Source of the DNA: Alistipes sp.
GTDB lineage: Bacteria; Bacteroidota; Bacteroidia; Bacteroidales; Rikenellaceae
Length of the DNA stretch: 64,000 nt
Assembly (NCBI GenBank): GCA_017936685.1
Contig: JAGBFA010000009.1
Location: forward strand, 124,001-188,000
Reading direction: 5' to 3'
Below are positions 36,152 through 44,455 of this stretch, one piece after another. The notes below the pieces were generated by a model that made no database searches, had not been told where the DNA came from, and saw only the letters and a list, made by a program, of their open reading frames with translations. The stretch's first letter is position 1. Each line of letters starts with the position of its first letter. A program made the position numbers and the translations under genes.

Positions 36152-36921
36152 TAGAACTACGCGACATACGACTTGCATTCGGCCGTCGGGAGCTGATCGC
36201 TTCGGCCTCCGCCCGCTTCCGCGCCGGCACGATCACCGCGTTGCTGGGACGCAACGGCACGGGCAAGAGCACGCTGCTGCGCGCCATGGCTGCGCTCGGA
36301 GCCGTAAGTCATGGCGAAATACTCGTCGCAGGACGTCCCGTCGGAAGCCTCTCCGCCGCGACGCTGGCACGCAGCATAGCCTTCGTCAACACCGACCGCA
36401 TACATGCCGAGAACATGTCGGCGCGCGAACTGGTCGCCATAGGCCGCTCGCCCTACACCGACTGGATAGGGCGCATGGGCGACGACGACCGCCGCATCGT
36501 CGACGAGGCTTTGCAGACAGCCGGTATAGCCGATATGGCCGACCGCATGATCGACACGATGTCGGACGGCGAGTGTCAGCGCGTGATGATAGCGCGCGCA
36601 TTGGCGCAGGCAACGCCCGTCATACTGCTCGACGAGCCTACGGCATTTCTCGACATGCCCAACCGCTACGAGCTGTGCACGCTGCTGCGCCGGCTGGCGC
36701 ACGAGCACGGCAAGTGCATCGTATTCTCGACGCACGATCTGGACATAGCACTGTCGCTGTGCGACGATATAGCACTGATCGACTCGCCCGACCTGCATGT
36801 CATGCCTACGGCGGAGATGATCCGCAGCGGCTGCATCGAGCGTCTGTTCAGCAGCCCTTATGTGCGTTTCGATGCCGCCACGCAGAGCATTACGCTCGTC
36901 GAGCAGCCGTCCGAGAGGTAA
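36148..36921 (+). CDS. ABC importer ATPase (BtuD/FecE type)
   Basis: The 257-residue ATPase drives the importer formed with the permease and binding protein. Walker A is LLGRNGTGKSTLL; the signature motif MSDGECQRVMIARALAQ replaces the usual LSGGE with MSDGE; Walker B is VILLDEPTAFLD; the switch His is in FSTHDLDIAL. The four-base overlap with the permease gene indicates translational coupling. The three genes form one operon-like unit that ends before tRNA-Glu. Confidence 0.95.
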   Translation: MIELRDIRLAFGRRELIASASARFRAGTITALLGRNGTGKSTLLRAMAALGAVSHGEILVAGRPVGSLSAATLARSIAFVNTDRIHAENMSARELVAIGRSPYTDWIGRMGDDDRRIVDEALQTAGIADMADRMIDTMSDGECQRVMIARALAQATPVILLDEPTAFLDMPNRYELCTLLRRLAHEHGKCIVFSTHDLDIALSLCDDIALIDSPDLHVMPTAEMIRSGCIERLFSSPYVRFDAATQSITLVEQPSER

Positions 36922-36956
36922 ATTTTGGGCGTTTCGGCATTTTTTTCTGCAAACAT

Positions 36957-36987
36957 TTTGTCGAATAAAAATCTTTTCCTATCTTCG
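36957..36987 (+). promoter_or_regulatory. Promoter of tRNA-Glu
   Basis: TTTG (36957-36960), 19 bases, TATCTTCG (36980-36987) matches the Bacteroidetes pattern with one change. It lies about 45 bases above the tRNA. Confidence 0.7.
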
Positions 36988-37031
36988 CACCGCTAAACTC
37001 CTAACCATCTAATGGCGGAGAATAGCGGTAA

Positions 37032-37103
37032 GGCCCATTCGTCTATCGGTTAGGACGCAAGATTTTCATTCTTGAAAGAGCAGTTCGACTCTGCTATGGG
37101 CTA
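37032..37103 (+). tRNA. tRNA-Glu (anticodon TTC)
   Basis: The 72-base RNA has acceptor arms GGCCCAT / ATGGGCT with discriminator A, D-arm GTCT / GGAC, anticodon arm CAAGA / TCTTG with loop TTTTCAT giving anticodon TTC, and T-arm AGCAG / CTGCT around TTCGACT. CCA is not encoded. Confidence 0.95.
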
Positions 37104-37361
37104 CACTTGGCGCGTCGTTCCACCTGCGTGGAGCGGTGCGTGCGGTTTAAAAGCATCGAGGAGCGGGTCGCAAGACCTATCCGCAACCGGCCACGGCCGG
37201 CTAATACCGAGGGGGGGGGAATAAGAAAAACGGAAAATTCCGGAAACGAGGATTTCCACTCTTCGGCAAATAAAAAAGGGCGAAGAGGCCGGACAGATAT
37301 GGGCGGCACTCGGAGTCATAGAAAAGAGAAACAAAAAAGTAAAAAATAAAAACTGAGAATT
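37104..37361 (+). other. Leader region between tRNA-Glu and rpsT, with a run of nine G
   Basis: No gene is supported. A small hairpin GTTCCAC / GTGGAGC (about 37113-37131) may end the tRNA transcript. A homopolymer of nine G at 37211-37219 follows the GGCCACGGCCGG palindrome. CTCTTCGGC and GGGCGAAGAG (about 37259-37285) can pair. The last 40 bases before rpsT are A-rich. The region may be the rpsT untranslated leader. Confidence 0.45.
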
Positions 37362-37613
37362 ATGGCAAACCACAAGTCATCGAAGAAGAGAATCCGCCAG
37401 ACAGCCACCAAGCGTGCACACAACCGTCTCTATCACAAGACCGCACGCAATGCTGTGAAGGCTATGCGTAACACTACGGAGCGCAGTGCAGCTGAGGCTC
37501 TGCTGCCCAAGGTAAGCTCTATGCTGGATAAGCTCGCCAAGCAGAACATTATCCACAAGAACAAGGCGGCCAACCTTAAAAGCTCGCTTACTCTTCACGT
37601 AAACGCTCTCTAA
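37362..37613 (+). CDS. rpsT: 30S ribosomal protein S20
   Basis: The 83-residue basic protein (MANHKSSKKRIRQTATKRAH at the start) has the S20 pattern of long helices with Lys/Arg and binds 16S rRNA early in 30S assembly. KAANLKSSLTLHVNAL closes it. The length is normal. An intrinsic terminator follows after 36 bases. Confidence 0.96.
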   Translation: MANHKSSKKRIRQTATKRAHNRLYHKTARNAVKAMRNTTERSAAEALLPKVSSMLDKLAKQNIIHKNKAANLKSSLTLHVNAL

Positions 37614-37649
37614 TCGAGTGGGGTAGGGTATTCGCCCTACGGTTTATAT

Positions 37650-37683
37650 ATCGAGGCTTCCATGCGGAAGTCTCGATTTTTTT
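37650..37683 (+). terminator. Intrinsic terminator of rpsT
   Basis: ATCGAGGCTTCC and GGAAGTCTCGAT form a stem with a four-base loop, followed by TTTTTTT. A smaller hairpin GTAGGG / CCCTAC (37623-37640) precedes it. Confidence 0.88.
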
Positions 37684-37714
37684 ATGCGCAGTGCCGATTC
37701 TCAGTCTATATGCC

Positions 37715-38100
37715 TGCTCTGTCATTCTGAGCGATAGCAAAGCGAAGAATGACATATTGCATGTAGAGACTCCCACGTCGCCTGCGGCTCCTCGGAGTGA
37801 CAGGGTGGGATTGTCATTTCGAGCGAGAGCGAGAAATCTGTGCGAGGATATTTCCGCAGTCGTATTGTCTTATCTTCCACAGATTCTTCACTTCGTTCAG
37901 AATGACATACATTTCGTCCAGTCATTCTGAGGAGCGGTCATAGACCGCGACGTGAGAATCTCTTTTTTTGATTTGTCCGATAATCGCGTTCCTGACGGCG
38001 AGACTCCCACGGTCGGGCAATGCCCTCCCTCGGAGTGGCATTGCCTTGTCATTCTGAGCGATAGCGAATAATCTGGCTGGGGGCATAATGACATACTCAA
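37715..38100. repeat. Intergenic array of TGTCATTCTGAGGAG-type hairpin repeats
   Basis: Units at 37720-37750 (TCATTCTGAGCGATAGC), 37770-37802 (inverted, GACTCCCACGTCGCC), 37815-37840 (TCATTTCGAGCGAGAGC), 37920-37965 (hairpin GCGGTCATAGACCGC) and 38000-38042 (inverted). No gene is supported in 37684-38131. Confidence 0.8.
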
Positions 38101-38131
38101 TATGTCATGTCGAGCATATTCTTAAATAAAA

Positions 38132-38165
38132 TCGGTGTGCCGAAATCGATATTTCGGCACACCGA
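38132..38165 (-). terminator. Terminator of the four-lipoprotein cluster
   Basis: TCGGTGTGCCGAAAT and ATTTCGGCACACCGA form a perfect 15-bp stem with loop CGAT. On the minus strand it is followed by TTTTATTT. It lies 20 bases after the last lipoprotein stop. Confidence 0.85.
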
Positions 38166-38184
38166 CTAAAATCCTGCGACAGAA

Positions 38185-38601
38185 TCAATATCCGTAGACC
38201 TCGAAGCCCTCGCGCATGTGGTCGGGATCGACATCGAGCAGCGTGCAGAACTCCTCGAACTGTTCGTCGCTGCGCTCCGAGTATGCCTTGGCGTATGCCA
38301 CGATGCGACGGTCCAGCTCCACGACCATCTCCTGAATGGTGGGAACCATGACATCGTCGCCCGAGGTTTCGCATATCTCGATCATCGAGTCGATCTCGGC
38401 GGCCTCTTCCATAAACTGCGCCACGTCTTGGGCGGGAGTCGTCAACGTCACTTCTACAGGTTCGGCTTCAACCTCCGCAACCGTCTCTGCCGACTGCGCC
38501 GAGGCAGCGTCATCGGACTGTGTCTTGCCGCTCTTGCCGCCGCACGATACGGTAGCGAAGAGTATGGCGGCCGATGCCGCCATGAAAACCATATATTTCA
38601 T
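38185..38601 (-). CDS. Small lipoprotein, cluster member 4
   Basis: The 138-residue protein has a lipoprotein signal (ILFATVSCGGKSG), an Ala/Glu/Ser-rich linker, and a helical domain whose end EQFEEFCTLLDVDPDHMREG resembles the ends of two other members of the cluster. Its ATG overlaps the previous stop in ATGA, so translation is coupled. The start at 38601 opens the signal peptide. The function is unknown. Confidence 0.75.
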   Translation of the reverse strand: MKYMVFMAASAAILFATVSCGGKSGKTQSDDAASAQSAETVAEVEAEPVEVTLTTPAQDVAQFMEEAAEIDSMIEICETSGDDVMVPTIQEMVVELDRRIVAYAKAYSERSDEQFEEFCTLLDVDPDHMREGFEVYGY

Positions 38602-39035
38602 AATCGTTGTATAATTATTTGACAACCGGTTATTAAATATGTCTCGACATCTACACGTGCCGAGTCGATCTCTGCCTCGCGGCAAAACTCCGTGAACGAA
38701 CCGTCGCCGCGGCCGCGGTACTCCGCGGCATAGCTCCACCAGCGCGCGTCGAGTTCGCGGCTGCGCACGGCCAGTGCCGAGATCATGGAGTCGGTAGCTG
38801 CCAGACACTCGCCGCGCCGCACCTCGTCCGGCTCGGCCAAGGCTTCGCGGCGCAGGCCGCACAGAGCATCGTAATCGGCGGCAAGCGACGCATAATCGGC
38901 CGACAGCCGTCGCGCCTGCTCGGCAGGGGATACCGCTGCCGGATCAGATGTCGCAGCCGTCCTCTTGTCGCCGCCTCCGCACGCCACCGCTGCCACTGCT
39001 GCGACCACAAGCCAGAGACTACATGCAATCCTCAT
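38598..39035 (-). CDS. Small lipoprotein, cluster member 3
   Basis: The 145-residue protein has a lipoprotein signal (VAAVAAVACGGGDK) and a helical domain with SFTEFCREAEIDSARVDVE near the end, like the FEEFCTLLDVD segment of member 4. It begins inside the end of member 2 (17-base overlap) and ends inside the start of member 4. The function is unknown. Confidence 0.75.
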   Translation of the reverse strand: MRIACSLWLVVAAVAAVACGGGDKRTAATSDPAAVSPAEQARRLSADYASLAADYDALCGLRREALAEPDEVRRGECLAATDSMISALAVRSRELDARWWSYAAEYRGRGDGSFTEFCREAEIDSARVDVETYLITGCQIIIQRL

Positions 39036-39756
39036 CGCACGTCTCCGATTCGTTGTTTTCCGGCTCGGGCTCCGGTTCGGTCACAGGCGGAAACACCTCG
39101 CCGCGCTGCAACTTGTATGCCAGCCGATAGAGCGACACGCGGGTCATGATCTCCTCCAAGTCGGCCGTTACTTCGGCGTAACGTCGATCCACCTCGTCCA
39201 TCTGGTTGCCGTAGCGTTCCAGCAGCTCGTCGGCATTGTCGTCGTCATAACCCACGGCATCGAGTGCCTCGGTGATGCGTGTGCGCTCGGCTGCCAGTGC
39301 TGCGAGCTGGCTCTCGGCCTCGGCCGCTTCGGCTGCGATCTGCTCCAATTTGCGGCTGTCCTGCTCGGGTGTGGTCAGTTCCAACTGCCATACACGGTCT
39401 AAAAATGCGAGTTTGTCGTCGATCTCAGCACGCAGTTCCTGGTCGGTTTGCTGTTGCTGCTGATATTGCTGCATGACGTTTGCCGCATCGGCCAGAACGT
39501 CTGCCGTAAGCTCTTTGAAACGCTCGGCTGCGGCACCGTTGATGTGCCGGCGATAGGCGAGTTCGTATTCGTTGGCCAAACGCTCCAAATCGCGCAGTTC
39601 GGCTTCGGTTTCGACAGTGCGGCTACGGTCGATGATGATCTGTGCATCGATCGAGGGCTTGGTGATCTTCACCTCGCTGCCGCAGGCGGTGCACAATGCC
39701 ACGCCGGCTGCCACGGCGGCCAAAGCGGGGATAATACTCTTGATATTGGTTTTCAT
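39019..39756 (-). CDS. Coiled-coil lipoprotein, cluster member 2
   Basis: The 245-residue protein has a lipoprotein signal (AAGVALCTACGSE). Most of the mature chain is a long charged coiled coil (about 45-215), with the Gln-run QQYQQQQQTD near 95. The end is acidic (PEPEPENNESETCDEDC) and includes two cysteines. It is probably a periplasmic or surface rod; no family is recognised. Confidence 0.75.
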   Translation of the reverse strand: MKTNIKSIIPALAAVAAGVALCTACGSEVKITKPSIDAQIIIDRSRTVETEAELRDLERLANEYELAYRRHINGAAAERFKELTADVLADAANVMQQYQQQQQTDQELRAEIDDKLAFLDRVWQLELTTPEQDSRKLEQIAAEAAEAESQLAALAAERTRITEALDAVGYDDDNADELLERYGNQMDEVDRRYAEVTADLEEIMTRVSLYRLAYKLQRGEVFPPVTEPEPEPENNESETCDEDCM

Positions 39757-39768
39757 GTCGGCAGTGGA

Positions 39769-40041
39769 TTAAAATGTAAGACCTTCGTTGCAGATTTCTA
39801 AAAATTCGGTATAGACATCGCCGCCCAGCTGCGTGCGATAGGCCTCGCAGTACTCTGTCAAACGCTCGCGTGCCGACTTGAACTCCTCGTAGCTGCCTGC
39901 GCATATCGCCTCTTCGCAGAGCGTGGCGGCATTGTCATACATCTCTCCGACGGCGAACTCGTCCAATACGATGCCCTCCTTGTCGCGGCTGCATGCCATT
40001 GACAGTGCTGCCGCCGTTAACAGTATTACGACTCTTTTCAT
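39769..40041 (-). CDS. Small lipoprotein, cluster member 1
   Basis: The 90-residue protein has a lipoprotein signal (AAALSMACSRDKEG) and a helical domain ending YTEFLEICNEGLTF, similar to the EFC-type ends of members 3 and 4. It lies 22 bases after the methyltransferase gene and 12 bases before member 2. The function is unknown. Confidence 0.7.
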   Translation of the reverse strand: MKRVVILLTAAALSMACSRDKEGIVLDEFAVGEMYDNAATLCEEAICAGSYEEFKSARERLTEYCEAYRTQLGGDVYTEFLEICNEGLTF

Positions 40042-40063
40042 CTCTATAAATATTGTTTTTACT

Positions 40064-41278
40064 CTATTCTACATACAGCACAAGGCCTTTGAGATACTCT
40101 CCTTCGGGGTGGTATATGTTCACAGGGTGGTCGGCCGGCTGTGTCAGCTGGTGCAGTATGCGCACCCGGCGGCCGGCGATGGCTGCGGCCGAAAAGACCG
40201 TGGTGCGGAACAGGTCGCGGCTGACGGCCTGCGAACACGAGAAGGTGAAGAGTATGCCTCCGGGGCGTATCTGCGACAAGGCGCGGGCATTGATCCGCTT
40301 ATATCCCTGCAAGGCATTGCCCAATACTTTGTGGTGCTTGGCGAAGGCCGGCGGGTCGAGTATGATCATGTCGTAGCGGTCGCCGATCGATTTGAGGTAC
40401 TCCACCGCATCGCACGCAAGTGCCGTATGGCGCACCTCGTCGCCGAAATTGAGCCGCACATTCTCTGCCGCTAACTGCACGGCACGCTCCGAAGCGTCGA
40501 TCGAGCACACCTCCGCGGCCCCGCCGGCAAAGGCGTTGACCGAGAAACCGCCCGTATAACAGAACGTGTTGAGCACCGTGCGCCCCTGGGCATAACGCCG
40601 CACCAAATCGCGGTTGACTCTCTGATCCAGAAAGAAGCCTGTCTTCTGCCCGTGCTCCCAGTCGACGTTATAAAGCAATCCGTTCTCTCTGACCACATTG
40701 CTTTTGCCGGTCGAATGACCGAACAGATAGCCGTCGACCGCCCCCAGATCGGCCTTGAAAGGCAACGTCTGCGAACTCTTGTCGTAGATGGCCGTGATCT
40801 GCTCGCCGTAGCACTCGCGTATGGCGGCGGCAATAGCTGCGCGCGAACGGTACATGCCCACCGAGTGGCACTGCATGACGGCCGTCCGGCCGTAGATATC
40901 CACCACTAACCCGGGCAGCGAATCCCCCTCGCCGTGTACCAGACGATAGCAGTCGGTGTCGGCGTTGTCCGTGAGCGACAGCGTGCGGCGCACCTCGCGT
41001 GCTACGGCTATGCGCTCCGCCCACCAGCGGTCGTCGATCGGCTCCTGCTCGAACGACAACACACGCACGGCGATCGAGCCTATCTGATAGTGTCCGCGGG
41101 CGATGAAATCGCCGCGCGAGGTGAATACATCTACTAAAGCACCCTCCTCGATGCCCTCTATCGAGCAGTCGACGCGTTCGATGGCACCCGAGAAGATCCA
41201 CGGGTGGCGTCTTAGCAGCGACTCCTCCTTCCCTCGGCGAAGATATATGCGGGGCATATCCATAATCCTATTGTTCAT
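40064..41278 (-). CDS. rlmI: RlmI-like 23S rRNA (cytosine-C5) methyltransferase
   Basis: The 404-residue protein has an N-terminal PUA-like domain (LRRGKEESLLRRHPWIFSGA) and a Rossmann methyltransferase domain with motif I VLNTFCYTGGFSVNAFAGGA, motif II VCSIDASERAV and motif IV DMIILDPPAFAKHH. RlmI makes m5C1962 in E. coli 23S rRNA; the same specificity here is inferred. Its ATG overlaps the exonuclease stop (ATGA), so the two are coupled. Four lipoprotein genes follow on the same strand. Confidence 0.85.
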   Translation of the reverse strand: MNNRIMDMPRIYLRRGKEESLLRRHPWIFSGAIERVDCSIEGIEEGALVDVFTSRGDFIARGHYQIGSIAVRVLSFEQEPIDDRWWAERIAVAREVRRTLSLTDNADTDCYRLVHGEGDSLPGLVVDIYGRTAVMQCHSVGMYRSRAAIAAAIRECYGEQITAIYDKSSQTLPFKADLGAVDGYLFGHSTGKSNVVRENGLLYNVDWEHGQKTGFFLDQRVNRDLVRRYAQGRTVLNTFCYTGGFSVNAFAGGAAEVCSIDASERAVQLAAENVRLNFGDEVRHTALACDAVEYLKSIGDRYDMIILDPPAFAKHHKVLGNALQGYKRINARALSQIRPGGILFTFSCSQAVSRDLFRTTVFSAAAIAGRRVRILHQLTQPADHPVNIYHPEGEYLKGLVLYVE

Positions 41279-41886
41279 AATGCACTCATTTCAGGTTTGT
41301 CGGCCGAGCTTTGCGCCCGACGTATGCGATCGAGTATCTCGATGCAGATCCACGCATCTATGGCGGCGTACATCTTTTGCTGTCCGGTGAGCTCGGCAGC
41401 CTCCCAGTTGCTCAGCCGCTGCGCCTTCGACACCCTCACGCCCAACGTGATGGCTGCTATCTTGCGAAGGCTCTTCTCCTCTATGCCGCACGTTCCGGCT
41501 TCGGCTTGAAGATCGACGAAGCCCTGTGCGTCGAAATCTCTCAATACGTGCAGCGAGCGCATGTCGCCCGCCACGTCGGCACCGACTTTGATTATGCGTT
41601 TCGAACAGAGTATCTTCAATATGCGGTTGTCGAGACGTATGCGACACAATCTGAAAAGATAGCATGTCTTGGGTGTCGACAGCTGTAACAGTGCCACGCG
41701 ATTGGTGACACCTGCGCGAAACGACGGGCGCGTCTCCGTGTCGAAGCCTATGACAGGCCACCTCGACAGATCCCTGCACGCCGCCTCTATCTGCGACTCT
41801 TTGTCGACAATGACTATGCGGCCGTTGAAGCGAGCCGTGGGCATCGCCGTTATATCGTCGTTGGATATCGTAGCTGCAAATGACAT
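41275..41886 (-). CDS. 3'-5' exonuclease, RNase D/DnaQ-like
   Basis: The 203-residue protein has the DEDD exonuclease motifs: WPVIGFDTETRPSF (Exo I, Asp-Glu), the IIKVGADVAGDMRSLHVLRD region (Exo II), and a YAAIDAWICIEI Exo III of the RNase D/Werner type. It has no extra HRDC domain. It is placed between recQ and rlmI; a RecQ helicase next to a Werner-like exonuclease recalls the two activities of the WRN protein (inference). Confidence 0.85.
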   Translation of the reverse strand: MSFAATISNDDITAMPTARFNGRIVIVDKESQIEAACRDLSRWPVIGFDTETRPSFRAGVTNRVALLQLSTPKTCYLFRLCRIRLDNRILKILCSKRIIKVGADVAGDMRSLHVLRDFDAQGFVDLQAEAGTCGIEEKSLRKIAAITLGVRVSKAQRLSNWEAAELTGQQKMYAAIDAWICIEILDRIRRAQSSADKPEMSAL

Positions 41887-41912
41887 TCAGGTAAAATTAA
41901 CAATTTGCAAAT

Positions 41913-43829
41913 TTACTCAATTATTGCGAGTTTTCCATCGGCTGCGACCGAAATTTTGCCCTCGGCGATCAACTTGTCGACGGCCGCCACCGCCGCGGTC
42001 TCGTTGCCGCCGACGGCAGCGATCAGCTCGCGTACCGGCATGGGATTGTTTTTCAACGTGTTGACGATCTTGCCTTTGACGACTGCCGATGTCGAATCTT
42101 TGCGTCGGGCAAGACACACGTCGCACACGCCGCACGGGCGGGCATCGGTCGCGCCGAAATAACGCTCCAACATTACGCTGCGACACTCGTCGTCGCTGCC
42201 GACATAGCGCAGCATGCTGTCGAACCGCTCGCGCATCATGTCGAAGCGGCGGCGATAGGTCTCCGGGGCGATATAGAGATCGGCGGTCGGCAGACGCTCC
42301 GTATCGAAAAATATCATCGGCGAGCGCGCCGAGGGGATATAGCGTATGACGTGCATCTGCCACAGCGACTTGAACATCTCTCTGACACGGTATATGTCGT
42401 AGCCTGCCGCTGCCGCTATGCGTTGCTCGTCGATGGGGCGGAAACCCGTGAACACGCCGTTGCAGAGCCGCAGCACCACGCGTATGAAGTGGTCGTACTC
42501 CTCGCGGTCGATGCGCAGACGGTAGAGATCGTCGCGGCCTACGCAGAACATTATGCGTGCCGGATTGTCCGTCTCGTCGGTCAGAGTCATGTAACCGTTC
42601 TGCTGCAACAGTTTCAGCGCGCTTACGACCTTGCCCGCATAGAGCCGTTCGCGGCGGCAGAAGTCGTGTATGTTGAATACGAACGATGCCATCTGACCGT
42701 CGCCCACAGCCACTTGCAGATAGTTGCAGATGCGTTCGTAGATGTGCTTTATCTCGTCGATGGGCGGAAACTCCGACTCGAAGCGTTTGACTATGCGGCT
42801 CTCGTCGTCGGGTGCCGCCAGCAGCACGGCATAGCTGCGGCGCGAGTCACGCCCGGCACGTCCCGCCTCCTGATAGTAGGCCTCCAACGAGTCGCACATG
42901 GAGTAGTGCACCACCAGACGCACGTCGGCCTTGTCGATACCCATGCCGAAGGCGTTGGTCGCCACCATGATGCGCACCTTGCCCGAGAACCACTCGTCCT
43001 GACGTATGGCGCGCTCCTCGTGCGGCAGTCCGGCGTGATAGAACGACACCGAGTGAGAGTCGGCACGCAGACGCTCGGCAAGCTGCTCTACACCCTCGCG
43101 GGTGCGCATATAGACTATGGCCGATCCCTCGACGCTCGACAGTATGCGCGTCAGCTGCCCGTATTTGTCTTCGGTGTGCCGCACCACATACGACAGATTG
43201 GGGCGCGCGAAGCTGCTGCGCAGCACATGCGGCTCGTCAAAGGAGAGCGACTCCATGATGTCGCGGGCAACGATATCGGTGGCCGAGGCCGTCAGAGCCA
43301 ATACCGTAGCCTGCGGAACGAGCCGCCGCACCTCGGCTATGCGCCTGTACGACGGCCGGAAGTCGTAGCCCCACTGAGAGATGCAGTGCGCCTCGTCGAC
43401 GGCCAGAAACGCCACGTTCATGCGTTGCAGACGTAGACGGAACGTATCGGTCGCCAGACGCTCCGGTGCGATATATAAAAACTTCACGTCGCCGTAAGCA
43501 CAGTTATCCAGCGCAATGTCGATGCGGCGGGCGTCCATGCCCGAGTGCACCGCCACAGCCGATATGCCCAATCGCCGGAGCCTGTCGACCTGATCCTTCA
43601 TCAGCGCGATAAGCGGCGTAATGACTATGCACAACCCCTCGACAGCCATCGTCGGCACCTGATATGTCAGCGACTTGCCGCCGCCTGTGGGCATCAATGC
43701 CAGAGTATCGCGCCCCTCGACGATCGACTCTATGATCTCTCGCTGCATCGGGCGGAACGACGTGTAGCCCCACCATTGCTTCAAGACCTCTTCGAGCGGT
43801 GCCGTCAATTTATGTTGTGGCGATTCCAT
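41913..43829 (-). CDS. recQ: RecQ-family ATP-dependent DNA helicase
   Basis: The 638-residue protein has the helicase motifs MPTGGGKSLTYQVP (I), TPLIALMKDQV (Ia), DEAHCISQWGYDFRPSY (II and the RecQ loop), and QEAGRAGRD (VI). A zinc-binding segment with CRSV, PCGVCDVC follows the second RecA domain, then a winged helix, and the end (VRELIAAVGGNETAAVAAVDKL) looks like a short extra winged helix in place of HRDC. A TATTTTTG box (43841-43834) is only five bases above the ATG. Confidence 0.95.
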   Translation of the reverse strand: MESPQHKLTAPLEEVLKQWWGYTSFRPMQREIIESIVEGRDTLALMPTGGGKSLTYQVPTMAVEGLCIVITPLIALMKDQVDRLRRLGISAVAVHSGMDARRIDIALDNCAYGDVKFLYIAPERLATDTFRLRLQRMNVAFLAVDEAHCISQWGYDFRPSYRRIAEVRRLVPQATVLALTASATDIVARDIMESLSFDEPHVLRSSFARPNLSYVVRHTEDKYGQLTRILSSVEGSAIVYMRTREGVEQLAERLRADSHSVSFYHAGLPHEERAIRQDEWFSGKVRIMVATNAFGMGIDKADVRLVVHYSMCDSLEAYYQEAGRAGRDSRRSYAVLLAAPDDESRIVKRFESEFPPIDEIKHIYERICNYLQVAVGDGQMASFVFNIHDFCRRERLYAGKVVSALKLLQQNGYMTLTDETDNPARIMFCVGRDDLYRLRIDREEYDHFIRVVLRLCNGVFTGFRPIDEQRIAAAAGYDIYRVREMFKSLWQMHVIRYIPSARSPMIFFDTERLPTADLYIAPETYRRRFDMMRERFDSMLRYVGSDDECRSVMLERYFGATDARPCGVCDVCLARRKDSTSAVVKGKIVNTLKNNPMPVRELIAAVGGNETAAVAAVDKLIAEGKISVAADGKLAIIE

Positions 43830-43845
43830 ATTGCAAAAATACTAA

Positions 43846-43967
43846 TTTTTCCGTGAAAAGCGGCATTCTACTGCCGCTCCTCGTCGTTCGACAATGGGCA
43901 GTACACCAGTACAGCCCATCGTCTCACTCTGTCGTCGCGTGGTATAATACCGCTTTTGACGAAAAAA
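43846..43967. repeat. Three-hairpin palindromic element, copy 8
   Basis: The ends are TTTTTCCGTGAAAAGCGG and CCGCTTTTGACGAAAAA. The central hairpin pairs CGACAATGGGC with GCCCATCGTCTC (ends partly mismatched) around AGTACACCAGTACA. It directly abuts copy 9 in the same orientation. Confidence 0.85.
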
Positions 43968-44088
43968 TTTTCCGTGAAAAGGCGTCATTTGCTTCCGCGC
44001 GCTCGTTCGTCCGAATAGGCAGTACGTCAGTACAGCCTATCCGTCCTCACATCGTTTGCGTGGCAACTAACCGCTTTTGACGAAAAAA
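43968..44088. repeat. Three-hairpin palindromic element, copy 9
   Basis: The ends are TTTTCCGTGAAAAGGCGTCA and ACCGCTTTTGACGAAAAA. The central hairpin pairs CGTCCGAATAGGC with GCCTATCCGTCC around AGTACGTCAGTACA. Head-to-tail with copy 8. Confidence 0.85.
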
Positions 44089-44114
44089 TGGTAGTGGTTC
44101 TTGGGAGGCTATTT

Positions 44115-44410
44115 CCACCCGTCTGTCATTCTGAGGAGCGGCCGACGGCCGCGACGTGAGAATCTCTTTTCGGAAAGACAACCGTGCTTTCATACGGCGA
44201 GACTCCCACGTCGCCTGCGGCTCCTCGGAGTGACAGGGCGAGCGGCCAGACTCCCACGGTCGGGCATATGCCCTCCCTCGGAGTGACAGGTTGTGTGTGA
44301 AGAGACTCTTACGTCGCAACTGCGTTACTCCTCGGAGTGACAGAGTAGTCCTGTCGTTCCCAACCGGATTCCTCACTTCCGCTCGGAATGACAAGGTATA
44401 AAATGTCATT
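44115..44410. repeat. Intergenic array of TGTCATTCTGAGGAG-type hairpin repeats
   Basis: Units at 44122-44168 (hairpin GCGGCCGACGGCCGC), 44200-44237, 44248-44290 and 44305-44342 (inverted forms with three different hairpins), then a TTCCTCACTTCCGCTCGG piece. No gene is supported in 44089-44455. Confidence 0.8.
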
Positions 44411-44455
44411 TCGAGCCAAGTGAAGAATGTGAGTGCGAAGCATGATGCGGAAAAA

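Noticed and set aside
37104-37361. Gene covering the poly-G region
   Set aside because: The only frame is short, crosses the G-run and has no similarity or start context; treated as leader DNA.
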